Below are positions 11,615 to 22,543 of a DNA stretch of 64,000 nucleotides, piece after piece. The DNA lies in the NCBI RefSeq assembly GCF_024166365.1, contig NC_064842.1:10201001-10265000 (forward strand). The letters are read 5' to 3'. The notes under the pieces were generated by a model. It had not been told where the DNA came from. It searched no databases and saw only the letters and a program-made list of their open reading frames with translations. How positions within the stretch are numbered: position 1 is the first letter of the stretch; the number at the start of each line of letters is the position of its first letter. The stretch is from Elephas maximus indicus (Eukaryota; Chordata; Mammalia; Proboscidea; Elephantidae). Position numbers and translations under genes: made by a program.

Positions 11615-11866
11615 TGCAACCCAGAGGGCACCTGCCCCCTCCCCATCTGCTCACAGTATTAGCGCCACCACCCCAGACCGGACCCGCTTTCCCCGAGGGA
11701 GCTCCAGCCGAAGCACCTTCCACGGGGAACAGCTCCGGGAACGACGCAGCGCTGCTCACACCGAGCCACCTGCTTCACCTTCCCACGAAACGGGCGCCTT
11801 TCCACATGCCAGAAGGGGGACGTCAACTGGCATCATCAGCAAAATCACGTCCAGATTCGTTCGCAG
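11615..11866 (+). CDS. MARK1: MARK1 coding exon with the aPKC-target Thr (human T613)
   Basis: Seen: 252-nt exon, phase 2 to phase 2, donor gtcagt. It encodes [19 protein letters not shown], then [16 protein letters not shown], and ends [18 protein letters not shown]. Counting back from the stop codon in a 795-residue protein places the Thr of S-R-S-T-F at 613, the residue reported in human MARK1 as an atypical PKC site that drives release from membranes. That numbering also shows there are no net indels over the last 305 residues relative to the 795-residue human form. The start is chosen at the second AG of a tandem acceptor; use of the first would add one Ser. The Y-N-G stretch I recall in human reads H-T-E here, a local divergence. 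Confidence 0.95.
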
Positions 11867-12515
11867 GTCAGTACCAGTGGGCCGTCGGGTTTTCCTTCCC
11901 CTGGGGCCTGTGAAGGACATGCATTCTTTTTTCTTTAATCTTTGTATTGATTTTCAAAAATGGTTTCATGTCATTTCATTAGAATAGATCTTCTCAGCAG
12001 GAGGAAGAAAACATACAGGAAGGTACAAAGTCTTTTTCCTTAAGAGAGAGGGGGAGGGGCAGGGAGAAACTAGACAGCATGAGAATTTTAAAATTCTGTA
12101 AAGTAGAACTAAAAAAAAAAAAAACAGATTGACATTGAAATGTGTGTTTTTAAAAAAAAGATGATATCCTATTTAAAATTCCCTCAATTTAGAAAAAAGA
12201 ATCAAATATGAGCTTCTGTTTAATAGCCCTTAACAATACTTTGTAATTCATCACTAATACATTGTTCACCCTTTCCTTCTTTGTATAAGAACACTACCTA
12301 CTCCACTCACAGACGACATACGTGATTTTACTTCATAACATCTTAACATCCTAACAGTTAAAGCAAAATGAAGTATGTAACTTCTAATAAAATGGTAAAA
12401 TCATATTCTTTTCTATAAAACAAGCATGAATGTAAAGTACACATGGATTATACAAGTTGCTGAACCCAGCCCAAGCTGATATAAATCTGACCTATTATTA
12501 TATCCTACTGAATGC
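11867..12515. other. MARK1 intron, A/T-rich
   Basis: Several A runs and TA-rich segments; no repeat family or exon recognised. Confidence 0.5.
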
Positions 12516-12664
12516 CTGGAGCCCTGGTGGTGCAGTAGTTAAGAGCTTGGCTGCCAACCAAAAGGTCAGCAGTTCAAAACCACCTTGGAAACCCTATGGG
12601 GCAGTTCTACTCTGTCCTGTAGGGTTGCTACGAGTCAGGATTGACTCAACAGCAGTGGGTATTA
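12516..12664 (+). mobile_element. AfroSINE (short form)
   Basis: Runs from gagccctggtggtgcagtag to acagcagtgggtattaaatg; complete head and tail with a small deletion near the B box. Confidence 0.88.
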
Positions 12665-12674
12665 AATGCCTACT

Positions 12675-13640
12675 AAATCCTATTATATACAAAGCACTGT
12701 GCTAGGTGTAGATCAGCCTAAAAAGATGGATAAGCAGCACCTGTGCCCTCAAGATTCTTACACTCTTTAAAGGAGCTGACATGTCAACAACTAACTGTAG
12801 TAGAAAATAGAAAAATGTCTACCAAGAAGAAGCACCAGCACTGTGCCAGGGACCCAGAGGAAGGCATGGTGGTTTCTGACAAGGGAGAAAGTTAGGACGC
12901 CACACCGTATAGCTTATTTGAGCTGAGCCTTAAGTGATGGTAAGAAATTATTATATTTGCTTAATCATATTAATTAAATACTTAATTCTCAATTTTCTTA
13001 GTGTCCCTAGGATTTTAAAGCATGGATATAGAAAAGAGAAGAAGCTGTTTTAGGCCCTGGTCTTGTCATGGAGCTGTTCTATGAGTCAGTTTGCCCAGGA
13101 TCACACAGCTGAATTTAAGACTTTAAATCTTAAAATGCAGTGTGATTTTTTTTCACTGTATCAATCCATGATTTTGTATCAACAATTACCATACAATATG
13201 GCCCCTTGAGAAAGAAAGACCTAACCCAAGTCACTCAGGCCACGGAGTTCCCTGCCCGTAGGGTTCTCCTCAAATTATCCTAGCTTCTGCTTGTGGAATT
13301 GAATTGACTCCGTAAGGCCATTTTTAAAAGCTAGTACCTTCTCATGGTTAAAGGATTAATTTTAACACTAGAGGGGAGGTGGGAATTTGAAATTTAAAGC
13401 TTGAATACTAATTGTGGTTAAGCATTGTGCAAAATTCTTCTTTACCTCTGGCTATAAAAGTGTAGACTCTAGAGGAAACGTAGGGAAAGAGCACGAGGCC
13501 ACAAGGAAGGAGACAGAATACCAGAGCAAGAAAGTGCCTTAGGGATTGTCTGTTGGGAGGTGAGAATAAAGGATCTCTGTGTAGCCATTCAGCAAATATG
13601 TGGAGACCTACTATGTGCTAGGCACTTTATGGGGTCGTGG
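12675..13640. other. MARK1 intron with ancient repeat remnants
   Basis: 12680-12960 contains caaagcactgtgctaggtgt, ccctcaagattcttacactc and gagctgagccttaagtgatg, a word series also seen at 21600-22350 and 50110-50790, so it is an old dispersed repeat of unassigned family. 13582-13628 resembles a MIR fragment. Confidence 0.45.
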
Positions 13641-13664
13641 TGTGGCCCCGGCCTTCTGTGCGTA

Positions 13665-15222
13665 ACTTGGAATCTCCACACAGTTGAATCACTTTCGACA
13701 CTTGGCTCCTGGTTTTCCTCCTACCTCACAAACTAGCCATCCCTTCTTGGGCCACTTTGCTGGTCCTTTTCACGCTCTCTTGCAGTTTCTCCCTGACCTT
13801 TAAATAGCAGAATGCCCCAGGGCACCATTTTAGGCACATTTTCTTCTCTGGCTGTCTTCACTGTCTTGGTGAGCTCATTTAGGCTCAGGACTTTCGATTC
13901 CTTCTTTATGTTAACTCCCAAATGTATACCTTTAGCCCCGTCTCTCCTCTGAACTGAAAACTCATGTTATCCAAATGCTTACTCAGCCTCTCCGTGTTTC
14001 CAAGACCGAACTCCCAGTCCTCTACCCCAAACCTGTCCCTCCCTCATCCTTCACCACTTGAGGTAACACCATCCTTTCAGTTTCTCAGGCCATACACCTT
14101 GGAGTCATTCTTGCACACACCACACGTGAAATCCACCAGCCTGTTGTGTGGGCTCTACTGTCACAGTGTTGTTAGAATCTGCCTGCGTCCCCCACTTGCC
14201 CTGCTGCCATCACAGCCTAAAGCACTGTCAGTCTTCCACCTCCCGACAGGTCTCCTAGCTTCTGCATCTTGTCCTCCTAGGCTGTTCTCAACAGTGGAAG
14301 TCTAATCTTGTCACTTCTCAGTTGAATACCCTCAAATAGCTTTCGCTGTGTTCAGAATACAATTCAAAGCCCTCACTGTGGCCTACAAGACCCTCCATGG
14401 TCTCGCTATCTGTTTGTGCCCTGACCCCGTCTCTTACCACTTTTCCCCTTTGTGATACTGCCCCAGCCAGAGGGGGCACTAATGCTCCTCCAGCACACCA
14501 GGCAGACCCCTGCCCCGGGGTTTTGTGTTCCTGCTCCTTCAGCACACCGGTCAGACCCCTGCTCCTGGGGTTTTGTGTTCCTCCTCCTCCAGCACACCAG
14601 GCAGACCCCTGCCCCAGGGTTTTGTGTTCCTGCTCCTCCAGCACACCGGTCAGACCCCTGCTCCAGGTTTTGTGTTCCTGCTCCTGCAGCACACCAGGCA
14701 GACCTCTGCTCCAGGGTTTTGTGTTCCTGCTCCTCCAGCACACCAGGCAGACCCTTGCCCTGGGGTTTTGTGTTCCTGCTCCTCCAGCACACCAGGCACA
14801 CCCCTACTTCGGGGTTTTGTGTTCCTCCTCCTTCTGTCTGGAATGCTCCTCCCTGTGTGTCTGCATGAATCGCTGCTTCTTCACCTCCTCGGGTCTTTGC
14901 TGAAATACCACTTTTTCAAGAGATTCCTTCCCCAGTCACCGTGTTTAAAATCACATTCCCACCCCACCGCCACACACACACACACACACTCTCTGTCCCC
15001 TCTCCCAGCTTTATTTTTCTCCATAGCACTTAACACTCAGTGACATGCTACATACACTTCACTTATTTGTAGACTGTCTCCCAACTAGCAAATAAGCTCC
15101 ATGGGAGCAGGGACTTTTTTGTCTTGTTTACTGCTGGGTCCCCAAGTTCTCGAACAGTGCCTGATGCATAGTAGACCCTCAGTGAACATTTATTGAGTGA
15201 ACAGGTGAATAACGGGGAAGGC
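13665..15222 (+). mobile_element. L2 LINE 3' region
   Basis: A long sense-strand L2 match recognised by its order of landmarks: gatgactcccaaat-like region near 13910, ccttggagtcattcttg at 14097, aaagccctcactgtggccta at 14370, tggaatgctcctccctgtgt at 14839, ttctccatagcacttaacac at 15017, ctccatgggagcagggactt at 15097 and cagtgaacatttattgagtg at 15180. Its middle has been expanded by a tandem array (14485-14827). Ancient, predating placental radiation. Confidence 0.85.
14485..14827. repeat. 49-bp minisatellite, seven units, within L2
   Basis: Seven head-to-tail units of 48-50 bp, each starting ctcct(c/t)cagcacacc and ending ttttgtgttcct(g/c). Total 343 bp. Units alternate partly between aggcagacccctg and ggtcagacccctg types, suggesting higher-order two-unit duplication. 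The array makes long open frames on both strands, none of them genes. The seed is the L2 segment normally found once before the L2 words tggaatgctcctccc. Confidence 0.95.
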
Positions 15223-15349
15223 AGTTTAAAAAGTGAGCAACCCACCAAGGTCATAACAAATTCTGGTACGTTCTGTGAAGGAAGCAGGTCCTTTGTCAAC
15301 AATTTGGTAGAGTTTTTTAATGTGGTTTTATAGGTATTTTAATTAATTC

Positions 15350-15534
15350 AAGGGGCCCTGGTGGCGCAGTGGTTACAGCAATTGACTGCTAACTGAAAAG
15401 TTGGCAATTCGAAACCACCAGCAGCTCCGAGGGAGAAAGCTGTGCAGCCTGCTTCCATAGAGAATTACAGCCTTGGAAACCCTGTGGGGTCGCTGTGAGT
15501 TGGAATCGACTCGATGGTAGTGGGGATTGGTTTT
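15350..15534 (+). mobile_element. AfroSINE (long form)
   Basis: ggccctggtggcgcagtggt to gggattggttttgatt, with an extra middle block (agaaagctgtgcagcctgct) absent from short copies. Confidence 0.9.
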
Positions 15535-16590
15535 GATTAATTCTGGATTTAGACCAGGAAGAGAAAAATCCCCAGTTCTCCAGAGCCACTTGTCACCAAG
15601 TGAACAGCTCTGGTTTTACAGATACGTTCGTGTTTACCACAGTGCAGAAGGTATTCCCTGACGTGGCCTTCGGGAGCCTGAGGGTGGGCTGTGTAAGGTG
15701 CCACAGATGAGGCAGTGCAGGGAGGCAGGCAGAGCATTGGTCTCAGCACCGGGAATGAGCCTGCTGAGTTCTTCAGTAGCTGACGGGCGGGGATTGCAGC
15801 TGATCTTTCTCCATTTGCAGCGAATTCAAATTCTGGGAGGGCTGGTGATGAACTACAGAATTTCTCAGTGTTTAGGAGATACACCAGCCTTATTCTTTAA
15901 TGTTCTCAACTCACTGCTCAGGTTATCAGTTCTTCCCATGTGTCTGTCCTCCTTACGCCCATCCTGGGTTCACATCCTGCCTTTCCTTCCTCCCTCGGCT
16001 GTGCCCCAGAGCCTGCAGGGATGGAACCCACACCACGAAACCCGTGTGACCTGCACCAGAACTGGGCCAGGGCTGGCTGTGACACTTGGAAGCCAAAGCT
16101 CTTCACAGACTTTGGGGACCAACTAGGTTGTATGCCACTAAAGGAAAAGAATAGGATCTTATAAGGAAAAAATAAAATAATTTGGATTTTTAAGTTTTTT
16201 GAAGGGGAGGATAAAGAATAAATCAGGTTAATCGTGTATGTATTTGGAAGCCATTATTGCAAAGAGAACACCAGTTAGTAGTCTCCTGGGCCAGTACAGA
16301 GACTGTGTGCCCGAAATGACTACAGAAGACTGTTGTTTTCTGGTTTAGGAAAGAATGTCACGAAGTGTTTACACTGGAAACATTTATAAAGGGAGGATAT
16401 AGACTTAACCATCTCAAAAATGTTTTCAATAACATTTAGAACCATTTGCTTTGGATAGGTTTTGTATCAAGTGTATACGGTCTCTGCTGTATAAAGTGGA
16501 GATTACATCAAGCTTTGTGATTTTCTGACAATAGCTTCACTGTTATATGGAGAATAATCTAATCAGTTCAGCCAATTACATATTGCTGTA
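15535..16590. other. MARK1 intron, nothing recognised
   Basis: Open frames on both strands (for example 15698-16126) carry no recognised domain. No repeat seen. Confidence 0.5.
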
Positions 16591-16599
16591 TATAAGGTG

Positions 16600-16755
16600 G
16601 TATCCCTGGTGGTGTAGTGGTAAATAGCTATGGCTGCTAACCAAAAGGTCAGCAGTTTGAGTCCACCAGGCACCCCTTGGAAACCCTATTGGGGCAGTTC
16701 TACTCTGTCCTATAGAGTCGCTATGAGTCGGAATCGACTCGACGGCATTTTTTTT
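16600..16755 (+). mobile_element. AfroSINE, first of a tandem pair
   Basis: tatccctggtggtgtagtgg to gactcgacggcattttt. Preceded by tataaggtg at 16591-16599. Confidence 0.9.
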
Positions 16756-16770
16756 AATATCTACAAGGCA

Positions 16771-16925
16771 GAGTCCTGGTGGTGCGGTGGTTAAGAGCGT
16801 GGCTGGTAACCCAAGAAAGTGAGGTGTTTGAATCCACCAGCTGCTTCTCGGAAACCCTATGGGCCAGGTCTACTCTGTCCTATAGGGTTGCTATGAGTTG
16901 GAATCAGCTCGACAGCAGTGAGTTT
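16771..16925 (+). mobile_element. AfroSINE, second of a tandem pair
   Basis: gagtcctggtggtgcggtgg to cgacagcagtgagttt. Followed by tataaggtg at 16929-16937, which matches the bases before the first SINE, so one target duplication brackets both. Confidence 0.88.
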
Positions 16926-16937
16926 ATGTATAAGGTG

Positions 16938-18725
16938 TCTGACTTTCTAAAAGCTTTAAACGTTGTCGCGTCCTGCTGCACCGTACGTGGTGTTACAGCA
17001 GCTGTGCCTTCTGTACGCGTCCCCTCCTGCCTGCCACCGCAGCCGGTTAGAGCAGAGATGCTGGGCTGGTTGAAACAGCAATTGCCAAGTAGCGGAAATC
17101 CTTCCAGCCGGTCTTCCCAGTGGCATCCAGGAAGGGAGGAACAGAGTATGGGAAACAAGGTCGATGAGTCAGATGCAATTTCAAGAAGTATAGCAGGTTA
17201 AGTGGGGTCTCGGGTCATTCCATGCCTAATGGCTGAAGTTCAACGACAGTGGAATAGGTGTCTGCTAACACTGATTTATTGGGCAAAGTGTGAGTAACAC
17301 AGGGAAGTCCCGTGAGACTTAATGCCCCTTCCTGTTAAACTATTTACTTATCTAAGCAGCGGAGTCAACAGCATTACTGCTTTTCCCGCCAAGTTGGTGT
17401 GCTGCCCTCGGCATATATCCGTATATCTTCATGTAACTGAGAATATGCGTTTTCACTTTGAGCCTGCTCCGAAGTGTGTTGTTTGTTTCAGTGTGCTATA
17501 AGAAAAATAGATTGGTTTAGGTGGGATTGAGTTTTTATTATACTTCCCAGTGAAAATGCCAGTTATAAAAAAAATAGAAATTTAAGAAATCCCATTTGAA
17601 TGTGAGAATATATTTTATCCTTTTGAATTCAGATTGGTAAGTGGTTTTTACACATTATGTTTAGCAAAAAGAGCCTATAAAGGTTCCAAGAGACGTGAGG
17701 AATTCATATTTTTAGCAACGGTGAGTGGTGGTTTTAGAGCTTGGTTTGGGGATGTGGCTTATTGGTTTGAAGGAAGAGGAGTGGCTCTGATTTTGCTTCT
17801 GTTGCATTTATTTTACCGAAATAATATAAACGTTTCTGGAATGGTTAAAATGTTAAAAAACGTTAACTTAAGGGTTGAAGTTGGTGATTCTCCCAGATTC
17901 TTAAGATTTTCTTTTTCTGTCACAAGCCATCTCTTAATATATTTAAACTTACTGTAACTTTTTTGTGTGTATGCTTAATTACACAAAAATCACAAAAACG
18001 GTTAAAATTTTGTTACACTTCAAAAATATGAATGACATTCAGCACAAGGACAATTAGTAGAGTTTTTCTGGGCTTTTGCTGTGTATTTCGCAGGTGAATA
18101 TCCAGGTAAGACGGCTGTTTCTGTTTAAGATTGAATCCGTGTTTTTAGAACTGTCTGTTGGTAAGCTGTTGATTTGCTGTAATATTTTATCATGTGCATG
18201 AATTGTTCACAGAGCTTCTGGAATAAAGTAATTGCTGATTTTCAAACTGTTATTTGCTTTTAGAAAGACTTATAGACGTATTGAGCTTTATTTCTAACTA
18301 CAAGTTTAATTCATTTATTTCCTAAATTGAGCGACTACTAGAATTATATTTAACGACAAATATGAAGCCAAATCTTGCTGCTGACAATTACTAAATAGTT
18401 TTAACTTTGGGTCGAACTAAACTAAACCAAAAGATAAGTTATGACCTTAATAAATGTCGTGGTTGAGAAATTGGAGATCACGTTTTTTAAAAAAATCCAG
18501 AACTTTTACCTAGTATCTCATCTGTGATCGCACCCGGTAGACGCTCAATAAATGATCCTTCTGTATAGTTCTGATGCAAACATGAGGCAGAGTGGGCGGC
18601 TGCTCAGTAGTAGAAAAACTAGACGTTTGCTCAGCAAGTTAATGTGAAAAGTCATTTTAGATGTAGGCTTTCTTGATATATTTTTCACTTTTATCATTAA
18701 ATCTCAACCTTCACTTTGTTTTGAG
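16938..18725. other. Repeat-poor MARK1 intron before the 45-nt exon
   Basis: About 1.8 kb with no recognisable SINE, LINE or LTR, in contrast to its surroundings. Open frame 17634-17957 shows no splice signals or recognised wording. Candidate region for splicing or transcriptional control (inference). Confidence 0.5.
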
Positions 18726-18770
18726 GGATCCAAGTGAAGGCGAAGCCAGTGGCAGAACCGACCCCTCCAG
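18726..18770 (+). CDS. MARK1: MARK1 45-nt exon, probable cassette exon
   Basis: Seen: acceptor ...gttttgag then g completing Arg, then D-P-S-E-G-E-A-S-G-R-T-D-P-S, donor gtgagg. It is 45 nt, phase 2 on both sides, so including or skipping it changes the protein by exactly 15 residues. The acceptor tract is short and interrupted by purines (weak), and the intron around it is unusually free of transposons. Family knowledge: small exons at this position are alternatively spliced in MARK genes, and I recall a 780-residue human MARK1 isoform lacking 15 residues. A TGCATG at 18195-18200 and an AGCATG at 18932-18937 are candidate RBFOX sites (inference only). Confidence 0.9.
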
Positions 18771-19267
18771 GTGAGGAGCCACTATCAATCCTTCGCTGCA
18801 GGTCCCTGTGTGTGTGTGAACACCTGCTTCTGAAATACCTACAGCACTTAGTAAACATGAAGAGAAATAATAGCTAGATAAGATGGGTATTTTTTAAATT
18901 TTATATCGGGGTAGGTTTCCTAACGTTGCCTAGCATGTAATTAAGTTTAAGTTAATTAACTTTGTGTTTTCCAAACATTATGAATTGTATTCTTTGTAAA
19001 GAAGTAGCCATTCTGTTCTATAATGTCCTGCAGAAGTAAAATTAATAGATTACAATGTACCGACCCTTTTCTCATTAAGATAATATGACTAAAATTACCC
19101 TAAGTCAAATAGCCCAGAATTTCTTAACACAGAGGTAAGCAAATTTGTAAGACGATTTGATTTCAGTAATGTATTTTAGGTGAGTACGCAGTCACGGAGC
19201 ACATCTCGAACTTTCTACCTGCAGTGCTTTTGTGGCTTACTGACATTTAATACTAGCTGTGGATTCT

Positions 19268-19445
19268 CCCTGACTATGGGTCTCTAACTTGAGCGTGATC
19301 AAAGTCACCTACAAGTCTTGCTAAAACAGACTGCTGGGCCCACCCGCAGAGGTTCTGACTCAGCCCTCTGTGGTGAGCGCTGAGGTTTGTACTTCCAGCA
19401 TGCTCCCAGATGATGTTGGTGCTGCTGGTCTGGGAGCCCCGTTAG
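19268..19445 (+). mobile_element. MER5A-like nonautonomous hAT element
   Basis: Landmarks in order: aacttgagcgtgatcaaagt, gctgggcccacccgcagagg, ttctgactcag, gatgatgttggtgctgctgg, tctgggagcccc. This matches the MER5 family. Confidence 0.75.
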
Positions 19446-19865
19446 GGACCTGTTGGTACTTGTGTTCCTGTTTTATGAATGGGAGGTTTCAGAAATGATG
19501 TACTAAATTATTTTGAGCACACATAAGCATTAAGAGATAAAATACAAACCTCAGACCTTGACAGGTAGCTCCTCAGTAGGACAGACGCCCTTGCTTATCA
19601 TTCAGGAAGTCTTTTGGAGCAGCTGAACACGTATCTCAGATTTCATTTCTCCTTTTTTCACCTTTTGAAATGTAAAACATGGTGGGCTTTGCAGAAACTT
19701 CAGTCAGCATTCCCATGTAGCCCTTTTTTAAAAACCATGCCATGTTAGCGTTTAGTCGTTACAGTTGAAACGATTCTTTACTGAGTTAACGTACCTGAGT
19801 CACCTGGTGGAAGCCCAAGGGATGCAGGAAAAACGTTTGTAACTTTTTTTCTGCCTATTCATAAA

Positions 19866-20018
19866 CTGGCATAGTGGTTAAGCGCTATGGCTGTGAACCA
19901 AAAGGTCGGCAGTTCAAGTCCGCCAGGCGCTCCTTGGAAACTCTATGGGGCAGTTCTACTCTGCCCTGTAGGGTCACTATGAGTCGGAACCGACTCGACG
20001 GCACTGGGTTTTGTTTTT
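19866..20018 (+). mobile_element. AfroSINE (short form)
   Basis: tggcatagtggttaagcgct to actgggttttgttttttat; only the first few head bases are missing. Confidence 0.92.
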
Positions 20019-20439
20019 TATCCCATAAACTTGGAGAACTTTTGTTTTGAGCCCCTTTCTCCCCCTGTGTTTCCTCTAAACCTCCAACAGTGCCATGGTA
20101 CCATGAGTAGCGGCTAATGTTGCAGTTAGCCTTCCTACATTTTCATCCATCTAATATGATGAGGCAATTTTATTAACGTTATAAGGATTGAATAACTGAT
20201 CTTTTACAAATATGTACAAAGCATTTTTTGCATTCCCTTTGGTTGAGGTTTTGTTTTCTTTTTTGCTTTTGAACGAAGACCTATTGAATTCTTATTCTCC
20301 ATAAGGTACTGTGCTGGCCATTTGATCCTCACAACGCCCGGATGAAAAGTATCCATTTTAGAGATGAAGAAAGAGTAAGGAGCGTAGGTGGGATGGAGCC
20401 AGTTATAATGAGGATCTCTCGTTTCAGATAGATGGCGTG

Positions 20440-20638
20440 ACAGGATGGTTAAGAGACAGGCTGTGTCCTATCACTCAGCTAGCTCTGGGATTTGAACTCT
20501 CTGTGCCTGCATTTCTTCATTCCACCTGCCTCATAGCATTGTCGGGAGGGGTAAATAAAGAAATGATGCACTTAGGCACTTAGAATAGCTCCTGGCTCCT
20601 AGTAAGTGCTCAGTAAATGTTGGCGGTTACTATTAGTG
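20440..20638 (+). mobile_element. MIR element
   Basis: gatggttaagagacaggctg at the head, ctgtgcctgcatttcttcat in the core and ctcctagtaagtgctcagta at the end fit sense MIR with an internal deletion. Confidence 0.7.
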
Positions 20639-20743
20639 TCCGTATTTCCAGGAGCTTTCTCCAATTAACATTCCCAATGGTAGTGCAATTGAGATATACG
20701 CAGAAAAAATCATCTTGCCTATGCCTGTTTTGTTAAGGTCACA

Positions 20744-20940
20744 GGGTTTCCTTGGTGCAGTGGAAGGAAAACTAGTCTTGGAATCAGGGGACCTGATTTC
20801 TTGTCTTCACTTTTCAGCTCATTAGCTCTGTGACCTTAGAAAAGTCATCTGAGCTTTCTGGATCTCAGTTCAAGAGTGTTTAGTCATGTAATCTCTAAAG
20901 TCCCTTCCAGCTCTGACACATTGATTCCATAATCTAGTGA
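20744..20940 (+). mobile_element. MIR-like element
   Basis: ggaatcaggggacctgattt, agctctgtgaccttagaaaa and agtcccttccagctctgaca are typical MIR/MIR3 words in the sense order. Confidence 0.65.
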
Positions 20941-21184
20941 CATATGTGGTCCTGATAAATGACTGTTGTTGAGTTTACAAGCCCCAAAAGACCTCTGATG
21001 CAATACTTAGGTTCATTGAGCAAAGAAAGAATAATACAGAAGATATTGAAGTAAATACTTTCCATACTTATGTAACAGTCTTTGGAAGTTTATTTTCTGA
21101 AGCTTGCACAATTTGCAGAGCCTTAGGAGCTGAGATACCACCTAGAAATAAGGGGGATATGCATGCACACATATAAATGTATAC

Positions 21185-21345
21185 GTTGTTGTTGTTAGAT
21201 GCCCTCAAGTCAGTTCAGACTCATAGCAACCCTTTAGGGGAGAGTAGAACTGCCCCATAGGGTTTCCAGGGAGTGGCTGGTGGACTTGAACTGCTGACCT
21301 TTTGGTTAGCAGCCAAGTTCTTAACCACTGCGCCACCAGGGCTCC
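21185..21345 (-). mobile_element. AfroSINE (short form) with target duplication
   Basis: Complement runs ggagccctggtggcgcagtg to tgagggcatctaacaacaac. Flanked by atgtatac at 21177-21184 and 21346-21353. Confidence 0.92.
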
Positions 21346-22116
21346 ATGTATACATTAACATATATTGATGTGACATGTATGTATCTTAATATCATGCAGT
21401 GTATCATTTCTTAAATACATGAAGTGAGATAGGTTAACAAGTTAAAATAGAAACATCCATCCATATTTGGATAATGACTCAACAAATGTAATTACTGGAT
21501 CTTCTGATTAATAATCTATTAATTTTACCTTTTCTGTGATTATTTGAAACAGTTTTTCTGGTTTTACATTATTTATGGAAGATATATAATAAGCACAATT
21601 CAGTGAGGCTAATTCACGTCACAAACATGTGTTGAGCATTTTACCGGGCACCCAGCACAGCTCTAGATGCCTCAGACACACCAGCAAACAAAACAGAGCT
21701 TTGCCCTCCTGGAATTTATAATCTAGTGACAGAGTCAGACAATAAATTGCAAACCTAAAAATAGATGTATTAAGTCATATGCGAGAATGTGCGAAGTGCC
21801 ATAGACAAGAAATAAGTAGGGTCAGGGGGTCAGCCATGCCAGGGTGGGACTGGGGGGTGCGATAGGGTGGACAGGGTAGGACTCAGGGAGAGAGAGAGCA
21901 GAGATTTGAGAGAAGTGAGTGAAGGCATTAGCCAGGCAGCTGTCTGGGGGGGAAGTATTCCTGGCAGGGAGAAGAACCTGTGGGAAAGCCCTCAGAAGGC
22001 CAGCACACACCGGTGTGTTTAAGGGACAGCACGGAGACCATTGTGGAGGAAAATAGCAGGAGATGTGGGGCGGGGGTAGGAGTTGGAGCCTAGGTCATGT
22101 GGGGCCTTGTAGACTA

Positions 22117-22257
22117 TGGCTTAAGAGCTATGGCTGCTAACGAAAAGGTCAGCAGTTTGAATCCCCCAGCCACTCCTTGGAAACCCTAGGGGACAGTTGT
22201 ACACTGTCCTGTAGGGTTGCTATGAGTCGGAATCAACTCAACAGCAAGGGGTTTAGT
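22117..22257 (+). mobile_element. AfroSINE, 5' truncated
   Basis: tggcttaagagctatggctg to cagcaaggggtttag; inserted in the ancient repeat, which resumes after a (TTG)n tract. Confidence 0.88.
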
Positions 22258-22258
22258 T

Positions 22259-22281
22259 TTTGTTGTTGTTGTTGTTGTTGT
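22259..22281. repeat. (TTG)n tract at a SINE tail
   Basis: Seven TTG units at the 3' end of the preceding SINE, the plus-strand form of the simple tail used by these elements. Confidence 0.85.
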
Positions 22282-22375
22282 TTTTAATAAGTGAAATGGG
22301 AGACCATTGGAGGATATCAAGAAGAGTGCCATGACCTGACATTTTTACATAGTTGCCATACAACATTCTTTCTCA

Positions 22376-22543
22376 GGAAGCCCTGGTGGCATAGTGATTA
22401 AGAGCTACAGCTGCTAACCAAAAGGTTGGCAGTTCAAATCCACCAGGCGCTCCTTGGACACACTGTGGGGCAGTTCTACTCTGTCCTGTAGGGTTGCTAT
22501 GAGCCGGAATTGACTTGATGGCACTAGGTTGGTTGGCTGGTTT
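22376..22543 (+). mobile_element. AfroSINE, full length with 11-bp target duplication
   Basis: gaagccctggtggcatagtg to taggttggttggctgg. Flanked by attctttctca at 22365-22375 and 22544-22554. Confidence 0.93.

Larger units (their letters stand above)
21600..22358. mobile_element. Ancient dispersed repeat, split by an AfroSINE
   Basis: Word series gcccagcacagctctaga, ttgccctcctggaatttata, gtcatgtggggccttgtaga and then, after the SINE, aatgggagaccattggagga. The same family is seen at 12680-12960 and 50110-50790. Family not assigned. Confidence 0.5.

Noticed and set aside
14485-14827. CRISPR-like array of regularly spaced repeats
   Set aside because: Whole 49-bp units repeat without unique spacers, and the host is a mammal.
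14318-15043. Several overlapping open frames of 113-172 codons on both strands
   Set aside because: They are produced by the 49-bp tandem units within the L2 LINE; the frames are repeats of the same phrase and have no start context or splice signals.
17634-17957. 107-codon open frame in the repeat-poor MARK1 intron as an extra exon
   Set aside because: No acceptor or donor in matching phase was found and the amino-acid wording matches nothing in MARK proteins.
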